A DNA stretch of 59,595 bases from Russula earlei. Lineage: Eukaryota > Basidiomycota > Agaricomycetes > Russulales > Russulaceae. The stretch's first letter is position 1. The number at the start of each line of letters is the position of its first letter. Position numbers and translations under genes: made by a program. Below, one piece after another: positions 24,301 to 36,100 of the stretch. Under the pieces are notes generated by a model. The model was not told the origin of the DNA. It did no database searches and saw nothing but the letters and a program-made list of their open reading frames with translations. The stretch covers positions 1 through 59,595 of the forward strand of contig JAGFNK010000330.1 of assembly GCA_025769875.1 (NCBI GenBank), given 5' to 3'.

Positions 24301-26282
24301 CCAAGGTTAGGGCATAGAACACGTCAGTATCTTTCCAACCGGGACCAGGTCTGCCCAAGACAATCCGGACCTAGTAGAAGCTTAGCCTTGATGTGGCTAA
24401 CTATATTCTTTATCTTTCCTCTTCTCAGGGCTTGCCTCGATGTGGGTTCCATCGTTCACCCTTCTTGGATGACTCCCATCCATCCAACAATGCCGTACGG
24501 CTGACAATACCACGGAATCTACCCTCACCTACACACTGAGAGACGGGCACGGCCGTAGTCCGGTCTGGGACCAGATAATCCGAACTGAGACAGGGGCCTC
24601 TGATGACCTCTGCCCGGATAGTCATTTATCGACTATCGTTGGGACGAGTTTGAATCATCTGTCAGAGCCGCCGCCCGCCACTCCCACTCTGCATGGGCTT
24701 ATCATGAAACGATTGGAGTCCCTACCTATTTTGCTGTCAACTGGACCTTTTGTTATCGTAATTTCCACATTCTGTTATCATTATTCTGTCACTGCAGTCT
24801 GCTTCTCATCATGAGATTCATCCCATATCTGTATCTTTATCTACATCCCAACTGCCATGTTCAGTACAAACTGTTAACGTAATACATCTTAGAGGCTGTT
24901 CAATCTCTAGAGTGTCTCTGTCCGTATTTATAAAGCCCTCCGGCCGGGTTACTGTGCCACTCGGTGTGCGATGCTCCAGCGACAGATCTCAATCTCGACC
25001 AATGATAGGAATCCATATGTTGATCATATCCAAGCTAGAGGGCACAACTTTGACAAAAACACAAAGACTCTTTTCTGGAAGACGACAAGAATGATAACAC
25101 GTCAGTGGCGAGTCCAGGTGGAACCGTGGAAGCATGAGCGGTTGCTCGATGATATCCTCACACCCGACTTATATCGCTTGCAGGGCCCGGCACCTCCAGG
25201 CGTTGATAAGATCGGTACGTGCTCGTGGGGGGCTGTTACGGACACATTTTTCATAAACAGTTATGCGTGTACACCAATTAGGGTTTAGGCCTTTAGAGTT
25301 TACCGTTTACCACCAGCCCCGTCACCAATGGACGACACGATGATGATTGGGATCTTTTTTTTTTTGGCTGCTCGACTGAGATGCGACAGAGCCACGGGTT
25401 GGAATAGAGCCTTTGTCGGCCGAGAGTATGCATCAGAAATGTTAAGGCACTGTGATCATGCTAAAGTCGACGTGGGTGTTGCAGGGTCGGTCACGGATAG
25501 CAATGGGTCACCTAAAGTGTTCACGCTTCCATCGACGAAGTCGCCCAGGTTGATAGGAAGATGGTCATTTCGAACTGGAGGTGGACCAGGAATCATCTGT
25601 TTGAAAAACGACAGGTGGTAAAGCTTACGGGAGGGGAAGGAAGTCTCGAAAATGATATCGTAATGTGAAGGCCTGTCAGAAGAGATAGACTAGACCGGAA
25701 CTGGGATCAGTGCTTAGAGTGCAATGTGCGTTTCAAGTGTCGCAAACCAGACTAACTGCACTAAGGCAAATCTGGCCATCAGGGTTAGTAAGAGCATCGT
25801 CAGAATTCGTTTCAAGGGGGTGGACAGGGTACGTTTGGCCACCAATCTTGAAAACGACGACTATATAATCTTAGAATCGCCCGGTATCAGCCAATGTGGG
25901 CCGAGACCTGCGACGGATTGTAGTGATGCACCAGGGATTCTAGAACGTATCACGCTGGGCACCTCTCGCACGAGGGAACTTAAGAAAATGATGAGTTCCC
26001 TTGTTTAAAATTGCCATCAGCTGCTTCATATTCTGGTACCTACTTCGAGCTTGGAATGGTTTCCCCATCCATTGCAGTTGGAGGATAGTGACCAGTTCTC
26101 GGTGTTGGTTTATAATGTGCTCTAGACATGTACAGTAGTATCTAAAAACGTCCAACCTTGTGAGAAATTTTAATTATTTTATTAACGTACCCTATAAGAG
26201 GTGGTTAACAAATTAATGAATTTGCTTTTTATTTATTTTTACAGGGCATATTACAACATAATCCAAGCCCCCCAAGTGGGTA
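24301..26282. other. Intergenic region without a recognised gene
   Basis: About 2 kb. Frames of 60-105 codons occur on both strands (24971-25288 plus is the longest) but contain no family signatures and do not splice into a longer product. A T10 tract lies at 25356-25365 and an AT-rich stretch at 26155-26240. Composition is host-like, with normal CpG. Confidence 0.45.
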
Positions 26283-26831
26283 TCATTTCCCAGTTCCATC
26301 CTCTGGCATCGTTATTGTCATCTGTTTGTCCTCCCCAAAGCGCACGCTCCACGCTTTCATACCCCCTTCAAGAATGAAGACCTTGCACTTCGAGTCTGAT
26401 AGAAGGACGTCTTCAAACCATCCAGCACAGCGTGTGGCTCGCCCGAGTGACGAAGAACAATAGAAAACTACTATTGGAATCTTTTCAAGGATCGTCGTCA
26501 GCGTTGGGAGCAGCGGATAGAACGTCTGCGCAGGCAAGTTAATGGCACCAGAGACCACTAACTGGAATAGATATCGTTAATATGAGAGCAACAGAACTAT
26601 TCACCATGATCATGAACCCACGTCTACGTCAGTCCGACGTACATCAATCACGATGAAATCGACAGCGGCGACCTTTGTGGTCATCAACCTTTGCAACGCA
26701 TCTGGCGACATACTGGATGGGCGCGAGCGCGGTTGTGGGAACGATAGAGCCCAAGAGGGCGTTGGCTTGGAAAGTCTTTCCATACAGGAGATGATTGGAA
26801 GGTCAGGATGTGAAGTTCCGTTATCACTCAA
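26283..26831 (-). CDS. Rhodanese / Cdc25-like phosphatase-domain protein (Ych1/Arr2 type)
   Basis: Exons 26831-26622 and 26561-26283, with a 60-nt GT-AG intron, give 162 residues. The rhodanese fold is shown by SPDALQRLM, FIVIDVRRTDVD, GAINLPAQTFYP, a CX5R active loop in VVFYCSSSLGRATR, and a closing FILEGGMKAW. The active loop has the Cdc25/arsenate-reductase form. The residue before the cysteine is Tyr, where histidine is common. Exact substrate (arsenate, phosphoprotein or thiosulfate) cannot be told. The ATG at 26831 was chosen as the first in the exon; a shorter start at MERLSK or MSPDAL is possible. The start is 115 bp from that of the divergent aquaporin gene. Confidence 0.85.
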
Positions 26832-26946
26832 GTCTTTAAGTCATCCATGGAACTTCAAATTCATCAAATTGAACGAACCACCATCAAATTCGTCAAATTC
26901 AGCGAACCACCTTGTCCCATGTGTCGGTACCATCCTAACCTACCCC

Positions 26947-28526
26947 ATGCATTGGTCCTTACATTTTCCTGGAAGAATCAGCCGTTATGGTGATAGACGT
27001 CTTGGTGTTAGAAGGGACCAAGACTCGCATACTACTGTCCCAAAGCGTGAATCGCTGCCAGTGGATAGTCTCTCCGCAAATCAATCTTCGGCAGAATACT
27101 TCACTCAGTATCCAAATAAATGGGCAAAAATAAGGTCAGTACGCTCCGATAGCATTATGAACCCTGCTAACGGCCTATCCTAGAGAAATGATCAGAGAGC
27201 CTGGGGCGGAGATGCTCGGTACCATGGTCCTCATCCTGGTAGGGACGGGTGTGAATTGCCAATTTGCGCTCAGCGCCGATGTGAACGTCTCTCCCTCTCC
27301 AAAAGGCAGCTACCTCGGGTTCAACATTGCTTGGGGTTGCGGTTCGTAGAGTTTCACGGCCTTTTTCTCATACTGAGTTAGGCCCCCATTCTAGCTGCAG
27401 CACTGGGTGTTTGGGATTTCTGTTGGGGTGTCCGGGGGGCATATCAATCCAGTTGTAGGTTCCATCTACTAAGTTGGGTGAAGAAATTCTGATATCTCCG
27501 TTCCAATTGGTAGGTGACGCTCTGCATGGCTATATTCCGAGGGCTCTCATGGTTCAAGGCGGTCACCTACATTTTCGCTCAGCTTATCGGCGCGTGGCTG
27601 GGAGCACTCATAGTTTTCGCCAATTATTCAGAGGGAATCAATATCTTCGAGGGCGGAAACGGTCAGCGTACTCTCAAAAGTGCTGGGACTCTTCTCCACC
27701 TACCCAGTTGGTTTCTCTTTTTCTCTTGCCCGTGTATCTGACAGTAAGTTTCTCTGAGTAGCTCGCCTACATGTCGTCAACCAACTGCTTTTTCGACGAG
27801 GTGAGGACCTCATCCGTCCGATTTGCGGTGTTGAACGTTCCCGTATACCGTCTCCCTAGTTTATTGGCACATTTATTTTGCTTCTTGTGGTGTTTGCCAT
27901 CTCCGATAAGCGCAACAGCGGATTGCATCCCAGCCTCATCCCCTTGGTCATCTTTCTCGTCATCCTGGGTATCGGAGCAGCTTTCGGGATGCAGACTGGT
28001 ACGTCTCGCAGGCCGAACTTGTACCACTCATCTACCCAGTGGTAGGCTTATGGACTGCTACGCGTAGGCTATGCCATCAACCCCGCGCGTGACCTTGGAC
28101 CGCGCATCATGACCGCAATGGTTGGATACGGAGCACAGGGTTCGTACAACGCTGAGCTGAACTGGTCTTGCAGCCTTTTTACAATGCGCTAACGTGAAGT
28201 CGGGCTAATTGACAGTGTTCACATTTCGGCACCACTACTGGATCTGGGGACCTATTATTGGCTCCTGCTGCGGCGGTATCGCGGCATGTATTCTCTATGA
28301 TCTCTTCATCTTCCGTGACACGGAAAGTTTTATCAACCGTCCGTGAGTTCTACTCCTGGCCGCCACTGGTATGATTGTCACTCTGCTAACGGCCTTTCCA
28401 AGAAGAAAACGTAGTAATAGGTGTGCCAGAGTACTTACCGTTCCCCAAGAAAACGTCGCTTCCAGAGAACCCATGACATCCATCGGAATCCCACCAGACG
28501 AACCGAACCGCACACTCGAGGTCTAA
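26947..28526 (+). CDS. Aquaglyceroporin (MIP family) with two apparent single-base insertions
   Basis: Nine exons: 26947-27134, 27184-27341, 27395-27454, 27514-27706, 27762-27800, 27860-27998, 28068-28139, 28216-28342 and 28403-28526. They give 365 residues once one extra base is ignored at about 27413-27415 (GGG run after GTGTTT) and another near 27688. MIP features: EMLGTMVLILVGTGV, SGGHINPVV (first half-site, NPV where NPA is usual), AQLIGAWLGALIVF, FIGTFILLLVVFAISDKRN, GAAFGMQTGYAINPARDLGP (second NPA with the DLGPR of glycerol-type channels) and the last helix. It is predicted to move water or glycerol across a membrane. Every intron fits family alignment, so the two indels look like sequence errors or recent mutations. 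The start MHWSLHF is the least certain point. Confidence 0.82.
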
Positions 28527-28985
28527 CGATCTAACTCGTCATGGGCGATGCCGCGTGATCGTTCGACCTTTCGTCTACCTGTCGAGTTCAACACTTTGTT
28601 TAGCCTACGTAGAATGTATATGGGCATAGTGAGGGTAAAACAGTCGTCCAAAGTATTCTAGACAACATACATCGGTGAGAGACCAATGAAAGAATGTCCC
28701 GCGACCGCGACATGATTACTTGACGGTCAGATCACAGCGTGGGCGAGAACGACATAGTGTTGAATAGAAATCCACAACGTAACACTAGCTATTGCTCACA
28801 CAGGAGATTCAGAGTGGTGTCCAAGGACTTAAAATAACAATAACGGCGCCTTGTCAATAAAACACAACTGGTGCCGCAGGTGAAGAATGTATCAATATTA
28901 TATGAACGGAGAGGATTTGAGCGTATGCATACATCACTCAACGGCAATCATCCCTACCGCTGCGAGAAGGATTCAGACAAACGGA
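28527..28985. other. Convergent 3' region, aquaporin / RAP1
   Basis: 459 bp between two convergent stops. It holds AATAAAA at 28855 (plus) and no frame or repeat of note. Confidence 0.4.
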
Positions 28986-30930
28986 TCATCCGTAGCGCGC
29001 TATAGCTTCCCTTGCCCTTTGCTTTTCTATCATGACGGCAGCCCGAGTGCCTCGTGGAGGTACATACGGCGCAACTTTAGCAGCTTGAGTGAGGCGCCTT
29101 TTCTTATCACTTGCACGAGTACGAGGAAATGGAAAGATCTCTGAACCGCTGTCTGAGTTGCCGCCCTTGTGCTGAATGGCGATGGACGACCGGGCGTGTA
29201 CATCTAGCTTCCTCACTTGCTCGAGAAGTTCGTCGTCGTCGTCGTCGTCGGCAGAATCGACGTTATTGGGCAGGGTAAGCTGTGGACGTCGTGTAGCCGG
29301 AAGGTCCTTGACGCTAAGCATCTGGTTCGTGGGTGAATGTCCTAGGGTAGTAAGTGCGAAATGTCAATACAAGCTAATAAGGGCTGAATGTGATTCGTGA
29401 CACACCTCGGGACTTGATACTGAGTTGCAAGTTAGCCTCGACCTCGTGCATTTCGCTCTCATCATTCGAGTACGCTACGAATTCGTCTATAACTTGGGAT
29501 TCAGGAACGTGCTTCAGCGCCTTGACGGCAGCCGCAGGAGATTCTGGTGTTGTGTTGCGCGAAGCAGTAGGCACAACCTCTTGTGGTTTCACCAATCGCG
29601 AGCGAGAACGAGCGCGCGTTCGGCGAGGTGAAAGGGAGGGCACCAGTGGCTGAGCCCTGACATCCATCCGCTTCCTCTTCCGGCTTTCACGCGCTGTTGT
29701 CTGAGATACTGCCTTCTGGGAGTAAAGCTGCCCGTGAGCGACGTGAAAGTCCGTTTTGGCCTTGTTGAAGGGAGAAGGATCGAGTTCATGGACCAAATCG
29801 CCATCGTTGGGTCAAGTTAGATGGTGGACGAGACAGTGGAGGGTAGTGAGCTGACCGTTCTCAGTCTCTTTGGTCCAACATCTTTAGCTTCTTCTCCTTC
29901 TCCTCCTTGACGTTGCGGGTGTGTGCTTCTCGTCTGAACCGGGCGATAGTTGTCTGCTGCCGAGTCGCTTCTCTCCTCCGAATATAACCCGGTCAATTCG
30001 TCATCCTCAGCATTCAGTTCATCAATTTTCCCATATCTCCTAGACATATATCGCCCTTTCCCGTCGGGCGAAGGCGGGGCTTCTTTAACGATCTCGGCAA
30101 TCCTCGCGTCCAAGCGATTCTGGTTCTTGCGATAACGCTGTCGCCATCCATCTTTGGGGTGGCGGTGGGCCCAACTGTATTGACCAAATTCATCCGCCTA
30201 GAATGAAATGAGAAAGCTGAGAAATCAGAATAACGTGCTCACACGGCGCAACAAATCGGCATAGATGAAATGGCCAGTACGCCCTCCTTCTCTTTCGTCG
30301 GGCAGGACTTCGGCTATATATTGGCACAAGTGCTCGTCATCATCCGCCGTGAACTGGACCCGACTATGCTCAAAAGTAAGTATTAATAAATACATCTGCA
30401 GATGCCTCACCGTGAACCGCGTCTCCGTCCTGGCACTCCTTTCTCAACGACAGGGGCTAACCGGAACCGACGAGAATTTACACATCTATCAACAAAACCC
30501 GACATGCGGACATGAGTCTTCCGTGAGATAGCGTATCTATCCTTCAAGGATCTGTATTCGTCACGGCTTATAGTAAGGATCACGTCCGCGGTGTGATCGC
30601 GATCTGTGATCCGACCGCCATGCAGCTGTAAAGGGAGTCCAGGTGCAGGATCTGGGGGACATAAGCCAGCAACTCACAATGATGCGCTTTGTCAGGTCCA
30701 CATTCTCAAAGTTGTGAAGGAGGAATGAGACGGAGTCCCCATTCGGAAGCGAGAAGAGCTTCGTTAGCACACCCTCAGGTTGACGCTGGCCAGCCTGGCC
30801 AGCGTCAACCTTGGTACATCAGCGATGAGCATTGTCAGGAATCGGAAACTTCTCTGACTTGGAAATTGCCATCGTGCTTGTCGTCTCTGGTATGCGCATG
30901 AGAGTCTGGAGAGCTGGCCATGGCAGTCAT
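28986..30930 (-). CDS. RAP1-type telomere protein (BRCT plus Myb domains)
   Basis: Seven exons: 30930-30859, 30809-30678, 30625-30411, 30363-30243, 30197-29856, 29760-29406 and 29341-28986; 530 residues, all phases closing. An N-terminal BRCT domain (about 36-138) shows LFSLPNGDSVSFLLHNFEN, LHGGRITDRDHTADVILTI and RKTHVRMSGFVDRCV. A Rap1 Myb domain (about 142-205) shows VQFTADDDEHLCQYIAEVLP, GGRTGHFIYADLL and YSWAHRHPKDGWRQRYRKNQ. The rest is low-complexity with RKRKR and an Asp6 run. Fungal and animal Rap1 proteins act at telomeres, often bound through a TRF/Taz1-like partner. I do not see an RCT domain. Intron 5 (29761-29855, 95 nt) has the least secure acceptor. Confidence 0.85.
30777..30811. 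repeat. Perfect 35-bp palindrome at the RAP1 exon 2 boundary
   Basis: Two 17-bp arms (AGGTTGACGCTGGCCAG and its exact complement) are separated by a single C. It covers the first codons of RAP1 exon 2 and the last bases (AG) of intron 1, so it would fold in pre-mRNA over the 3' splice site. Confidence 0.9.
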
Positions 30931-31412
30931 TGCTTGTGTTCGCGACTGAATCCCGTCCGTGTGCGAACTAGCTGACGTCATATCACGTGTCATCAACGGC
31001 TTTAGTCAGCCTGGAGTCGTAGTCAACTTCCGAGCGCGCTAACATGAAACACTCGTGGCTGCGCAGCGGGACCGAGACCGGGGCAGGGTGCGATTCGGGA
31101 CTTGTTTTTTTTTTTTATTCTCAAAAAGACACAATTGACCCACCTTGTTTTATTAACACAAAGAATGGGGAGTCTGGGCCAAATAAGCGAGTCTGAGCGT
31201 TTGGAGTAGTAATACGGATTACATTGACATTGAGCTTAGTGACCCAGATAAGCCGATCATTCGACTAAGCCATCGGGTGCATCATCTCCCGGGAAGCTTC
31301 CCGCATCGGAAACGAAAGAAAGACACAGCCCCTTTCAACTACAAATAATCCCCTTCCCACCTAACCCGTGCGCTTGCTATTCCCACTATACTCCTCTCAT
31401 CCCCGCCACAGC
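30931..31412. promoter_or_regulatory. Divergent promoter region, RAP1 / epsin
   Basis: 482 bp between two start codons. It contains a T10 tract at about 31105-31114 and a pyrimidine-rich stretch ending near the epsin start (CTATACTCCTCTCATCCCCG). No TATA box is convincing. Confidence 0.4.
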
Positions 31413-32941
31413 ATGGTCTTCAAGGGGACCCTGCGTGCTGTCAAGAACATCACCAATGGCTACTCCGATGCCGAAGCAAAAGTCCGCACCGTCACGAGCA
31501 GCGAGAGTGATTTACCTAGCGGCGCCCAGATGCATGAGCTGGCCGAGATGTCATTCAATCAGTGCGTTTCCTGTTCATCCGGCTGGCCCTTCGTCTCGCT
31601 TACAGTCAAGCGTAGCGAGGATTTCATAGACATCGTCACCATGTTAGACAAACGTTTGAATGACAAGGGCAAGTATTGGCGACACGTATACAAAGTACGT
31701 GAGCTCTCGCCTAGTCATCTTCTATATCCGGCTTCTCCGATCCTGACAAGTAATTCAAGTCCCTCACTGTCCTCGAATATCTCCTACACAGCGGCTCCCC
31801 CAAAGTCGCGCAGTATTTCCGCGACAACATTTACCTTATCAAGACGCTCACCGAATTCCAGCACATCGATGATAATGGCCGCGACGTAGGCGCCGACGTC
31901 CGCGCCCGCGCTCGCGAGCTCTCCCGTTTGCTCGCGGACGACAAGTCTTTGGCCGACGCGCGGCGGCGACGCAAGCAGATGCGTGATCGAATGACGGGAA
32001 AGCAAAACAACGGGAGCGACGACGAAACATCAGAGTCACAACCGCGCCCGCAACAAGCGAAAAGACCTAGTCGGGAGGAACAAGATTTCCAGCGTGCGCT
32101 GCAGCTGAGCGAGGAGGAGGAGGCAGACCGCCAACGGCAACTCGCAGAACAGAGCAAGGAAGGCTTGTTCGACGATCCGAAGCCTGCACCGAGGTACGTG
32201 ATTGATGCACGTGTTTTCCGTTGCCTTGACGCTTGACCCTCCTTTGTCCTACCAGTAACCTCATCGATCTCACTATCGACGAGTCCCAGCCATGGCAGCT
32301 TCAGCCACAGATGACAACTGTTTCTTACTCTCCGTACTATCCTACCGCTGTACACTCACAGCTCACCGCTTTCGACCCGTACGCCCAGCAAGCACAATAT
32401 GAGGCCATGCTTCAGGCCGAATACGCGCGACAGCAAGCTGAGGCTGCAGATCAGCAACAGCAGTATTACGCCCTACAGCTGCAGTTTCAGGCTGCGCAGC
32501 TGCAAGCTTCCCAGCAATCTCCGCTCGTGCCGCAGAAGTCTGCATTTGGGTCAGTGAAACCTTTCCCTTCGATCACCCCTCGCCTGCCACATGCTCACTT
32601 GCTCGTTCAAAGTTCAAACAACCCCTTCGCGTCGAACAACCCTTTCGGGCAGCCGACACCTGTCCCGACTCCGCAACTATCACAATCCCCCCTCCCCCGT
32701 ACCGAGCGCGGCGTCGACGCCCGCCCTCGTGCAGGGTCGTCCCCCGTCGACTGCGTCCGTGTCATCGCGCGCGTCATCTCTCGCGCCCCGTACACCTGTC
32801 TCCTCGCGCGCTGACGCATTGTCAGCCATTCTGACGTCTGCCGGCCCAGGCGGGGTCGATACATTCGGAAACGTTGGGCCTCTCCGATATGGCAGCTCTG
32901 CGTTTGGTCGCGCAGCACAGCGTACGGCCACCGGTCTCTAA
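31413..32941 (+). CDS. Epsin (ENTH-domain endocytic adaptor), one apparent insertion
   Basis: Exons 31413-31561, 31616-31694, 31760-32193, 32256-32549 and 32613-32941 give 427 residues if one C is discounted in the run near 32691-32696. The ENTH domain (1 to about 145) has SDAEAKVRTVTSS, MLDKRLNDKGKYWRHVYKSL and DNIYLIKTLTEFQHID. A ubiquitin-interacting motif follows (EEQDFQRALQLSEEEEA, near 182-199), then a Gln/Ala-rich linker, two NPF motifs (SNNPFASNNPFGQP, 320-333) that bind EH proteins, and a C-terminal VDTFGNVGPLRYG block typical of epsins. It binds PI(4,5)P2 and ubiquitinated cargo at clathrin/actin endocytic sites. Without the C removed, the frame ends in an arginine-rich tail unlike the family. 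Confidence 0.88.
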
Positions 32942-33175
32942 CGTGTATTTTGTATGCTCCATCATGACCATACTTCACTCCTGTTCTTGCATATGTGGGT
33001 TTCTTCTATCTAGCTGACAAGGATGGTATGTAGTGTAAGTTACTTGCATTGACTTGTCGTTGCCCGTCGCACGGATTGAGTTGTACATATAATACATTGC
33101 AGCAGGACCTGCATGTGTAACTGATTGATTGGCGCGTGACCGAGTGACTCGGTTTGACTAGCGTAGCGTTAGTGT

Positions 33176-36100
33176 ATGCTCTGGCTCAAACTACATCGAT
33201 CTTTACACATACTCCCTCTCCGACGCGGCTTTCGCTATAGCACCATGTCACAGCCCCAGGAAACTATCACGCCAGCGAGATCGGACCCTCCCTCCGGGGC
33301 CGCAACTCCGCCCGCCAGCGAACCGAATTCCAGCTCGAAGAGCGCAGGTGTGTGCGGTACGTTCAAACGGGACATCTAATCGAACATCATGCAGCCAAGA
33401 AGGAGGCTAAGCGGTTAGAGAAGGAGGCCAAGCTCGCTGCAAAGGCACTCAGAGTTGCAGCCACCACACCGACAGGGGAGAAAAAGGCTAAAGAGAAGGT
33501 CTCCAAGGAACAAGTCGTCCCATTTGTCAACACGACCCCTAAGGGACAGAAAAAAGGCAAGTTTTTACCTGGCACAGAGAAGAAAAAGCATCAGAGTCGT
33601 CCTATCACCCGCCCAGAGTGCCAATGCTTATTCGTTCTCTCCCTTTCGCAGATTTGTCGGGCCCTATGGCTGCTGGCTATGACCCCATTGCTGTTGAAGC
33701 TACTTGGTACGACTGGTGGCTTGAGCAGGATTTTTTTAAGCCAGAGCTTGGTCCCGACGGTGGACCCAAACCACAGGGTCTGTTTGTAATTTCTGCGCCG
33801 CCGCCGAACGTGACCGGAAGCCTCCATATCGGCCATGCACTCACTACCGCCATTCAGGATACACTTGTACGATGGTAAGTGGAGGAAGGCTATGTTATAC
33901 GGCTCTGACCCCGCCCCCAAAGGTATCGCATGTCAGGAAAGACTACATTATTCGTGCCTGGGTTTGATCACGCAGGCATTTCAACACAATCCGTCGTTGA
34001 GAAGCGGTTGCTCAAAACGGGAAGGACGCGTCACGATCTGGGTCGCGCAAAGTTCGTCGAGACCGTGATGGACTGGAAAAACGAGTGCGCCGCTACTCAC
34101 TATTGGTAGAGTGTTCTTTGATACATTCTGGGCAGCTACCAAGAACGTATTACGAATCAACTTCACAGACTCGGTGGGAGCTACGACTGGTCTCGCGTTG
34201 CCTTCACAATGAATCCTGTACGACGACATATTAGAACTACTTCGCCATGCTCATCTCTGTTCTTAGCAACTTTCGAAAGCGGTGATCGAGAACTTCTGTC
34301 GTCTACATGAGGAAGGGATCATATACCGCGCAAACCGCCTCGTGAATTGGTGTGTCCGCCTCAACACTACCCTCTCAAACCTCGAGGTGGGTATTATTAC
34401 GATATTATCTAGTATGTTTCTTAGTAGGCTATTTGCCCAGGTTGATCAAAAACTGCTTGAAAAGCGGACATTCTTAAGCGTTCCGGGTTATGACCCGAAA
34501 GAGAAGTTCGAATTCGGCGTTCATCACGTCGTTTGCGTACCCCATCGAAAATTCGGGTTTGGCAAATTTCCATAAGGGAGTAATCTCGTACTGATTTAAA
34601 GGCTATCGTCGCAGACGAAAGAATTATAGTGGCGACCACGCGTCCAGAGACTATGCTTGGGGATACTGCCATCGCCGTGCATCCCAATGATGACAGGTAT
34701 AAAGTGAAGTTATATACTTTTCCTCAGCGAAGACAAGCAGAATTTGATCTGGCACTTCAGCATCTTCACGGCAAGTTTGCCGTCCATCCATTCGTAGGCC
34801 GTCGTATTCCCATTGTGACGGACGATATTGTCGTCGACATGACCTTTGGAACTGGTGCAGTAAAGATCACTCCCGCACACGACCCGAATGACTATGAAGT
34901 TGGAGTACGACATAAGCTTGACTTCATAAACATTCTAAACGACGACGGCACGTTCAATGCAAACGCCGGTCCGCAATTCCATGTGCGTAACCCCGCGCTG
35001 AAGCCTAACGGCGTCCTCACCAGAATCGTCTATAGGGAATGAAGCGTTTCCATGCGCGCGTGGAGGTTGTGAAAAGGCTCAAAGAACTTGGGCTCTATAT
35101 CGAGTCGAAGGATAACCCCATGCAGATTCCTATATGCAGGTGCGCAAGTTAGTCATTGCGACCAGGCCAAAGCTAACCTTCGTGCAGTAAATCTGGTGAC
35201 ATCATTCGAGCCCATTCTTAAACCTCAGTGGTGGGTGAACTGTAAGCCTCTCGCTGAAGAAGCCATCAAGGTTAGTTTCTGTCCACAGCTTTAGCGATGT
35301 GTTAAAGATCCGCATTCTTTACAGCACACAAGGGCAGGCGAGCTCCGTATAGCACCAAAGCAATCAGAAGGCGACTGGTTCAGATGGCTGGAGAACATTC
35401 AAGACTGGTGCATTTCGCGTCAGCTCTGGTGGGGCCATCGCTGTCCTGCATATTTCGTGCGTATTGATGGCCAGGAACAAGATGTAAGCCTTTCCGCCTG
35501 ATCCCTTTGATTTAATATCAATCTGTTATAGAGCACAGATGGCAAGTGGTGGGTGACTGGCCGTGACCTGGAAGAGGCCACAGATCGGGCGAAGAAGCTC
35601 GCCGGCAGCTCGAATTTCACATTGGAACAGGACGAGGACGTGCTTGACACGTGGTTTTCCTCTGCTCTCTGGCCATTCTCCATCCTAGGTTGGCCCGACA
35701 AGGTAAACTCATGATTATGTGACCTTTTCCAAACCTGAGCAGTGCTCTACACAGACGGCCGATTTCGAGAAATTCTACCCTACCTCAATGCTTGAAACCG
35801 GATGGGATATCCTTTTCTTCTGGGTGGCACGTATGGTGATGCTTGGTCTAAGGCTGACTGGGAAAATGCCTTTCAATGAGGTCTTTTGTCACGCGATGAT
35901 TCGCGACGCACACGGGCGTAAGATGTCGAAATCTCTCGGGAATGTCATCGACCCTCTCGACGTTATCCAGGGTCTACCACTTGACAAGTTGCATGAAAAA
36001 CTACACGAGGGTAACCTCGACGCCGCAGAAATTGAGAAAGCCAAGTCAGGTCAGAAGAAGGATTTCCCGAAGGGTATCCCGCAGTGCGGAACGGATGCGT

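Noticed and set aside
24301..26282. Small frames as a missing gene
   Set aside because: None has family residues, and no splice chain joins them to a plausible product.
34704..34760. Retaining this 57-nt segment as ValRS coding sequence
   Set aside because: It is in frame and open, but starts GTGAAG, ends TTCAG and interrupts a conserved block (RY-HLHGK), so an intron is more likely.
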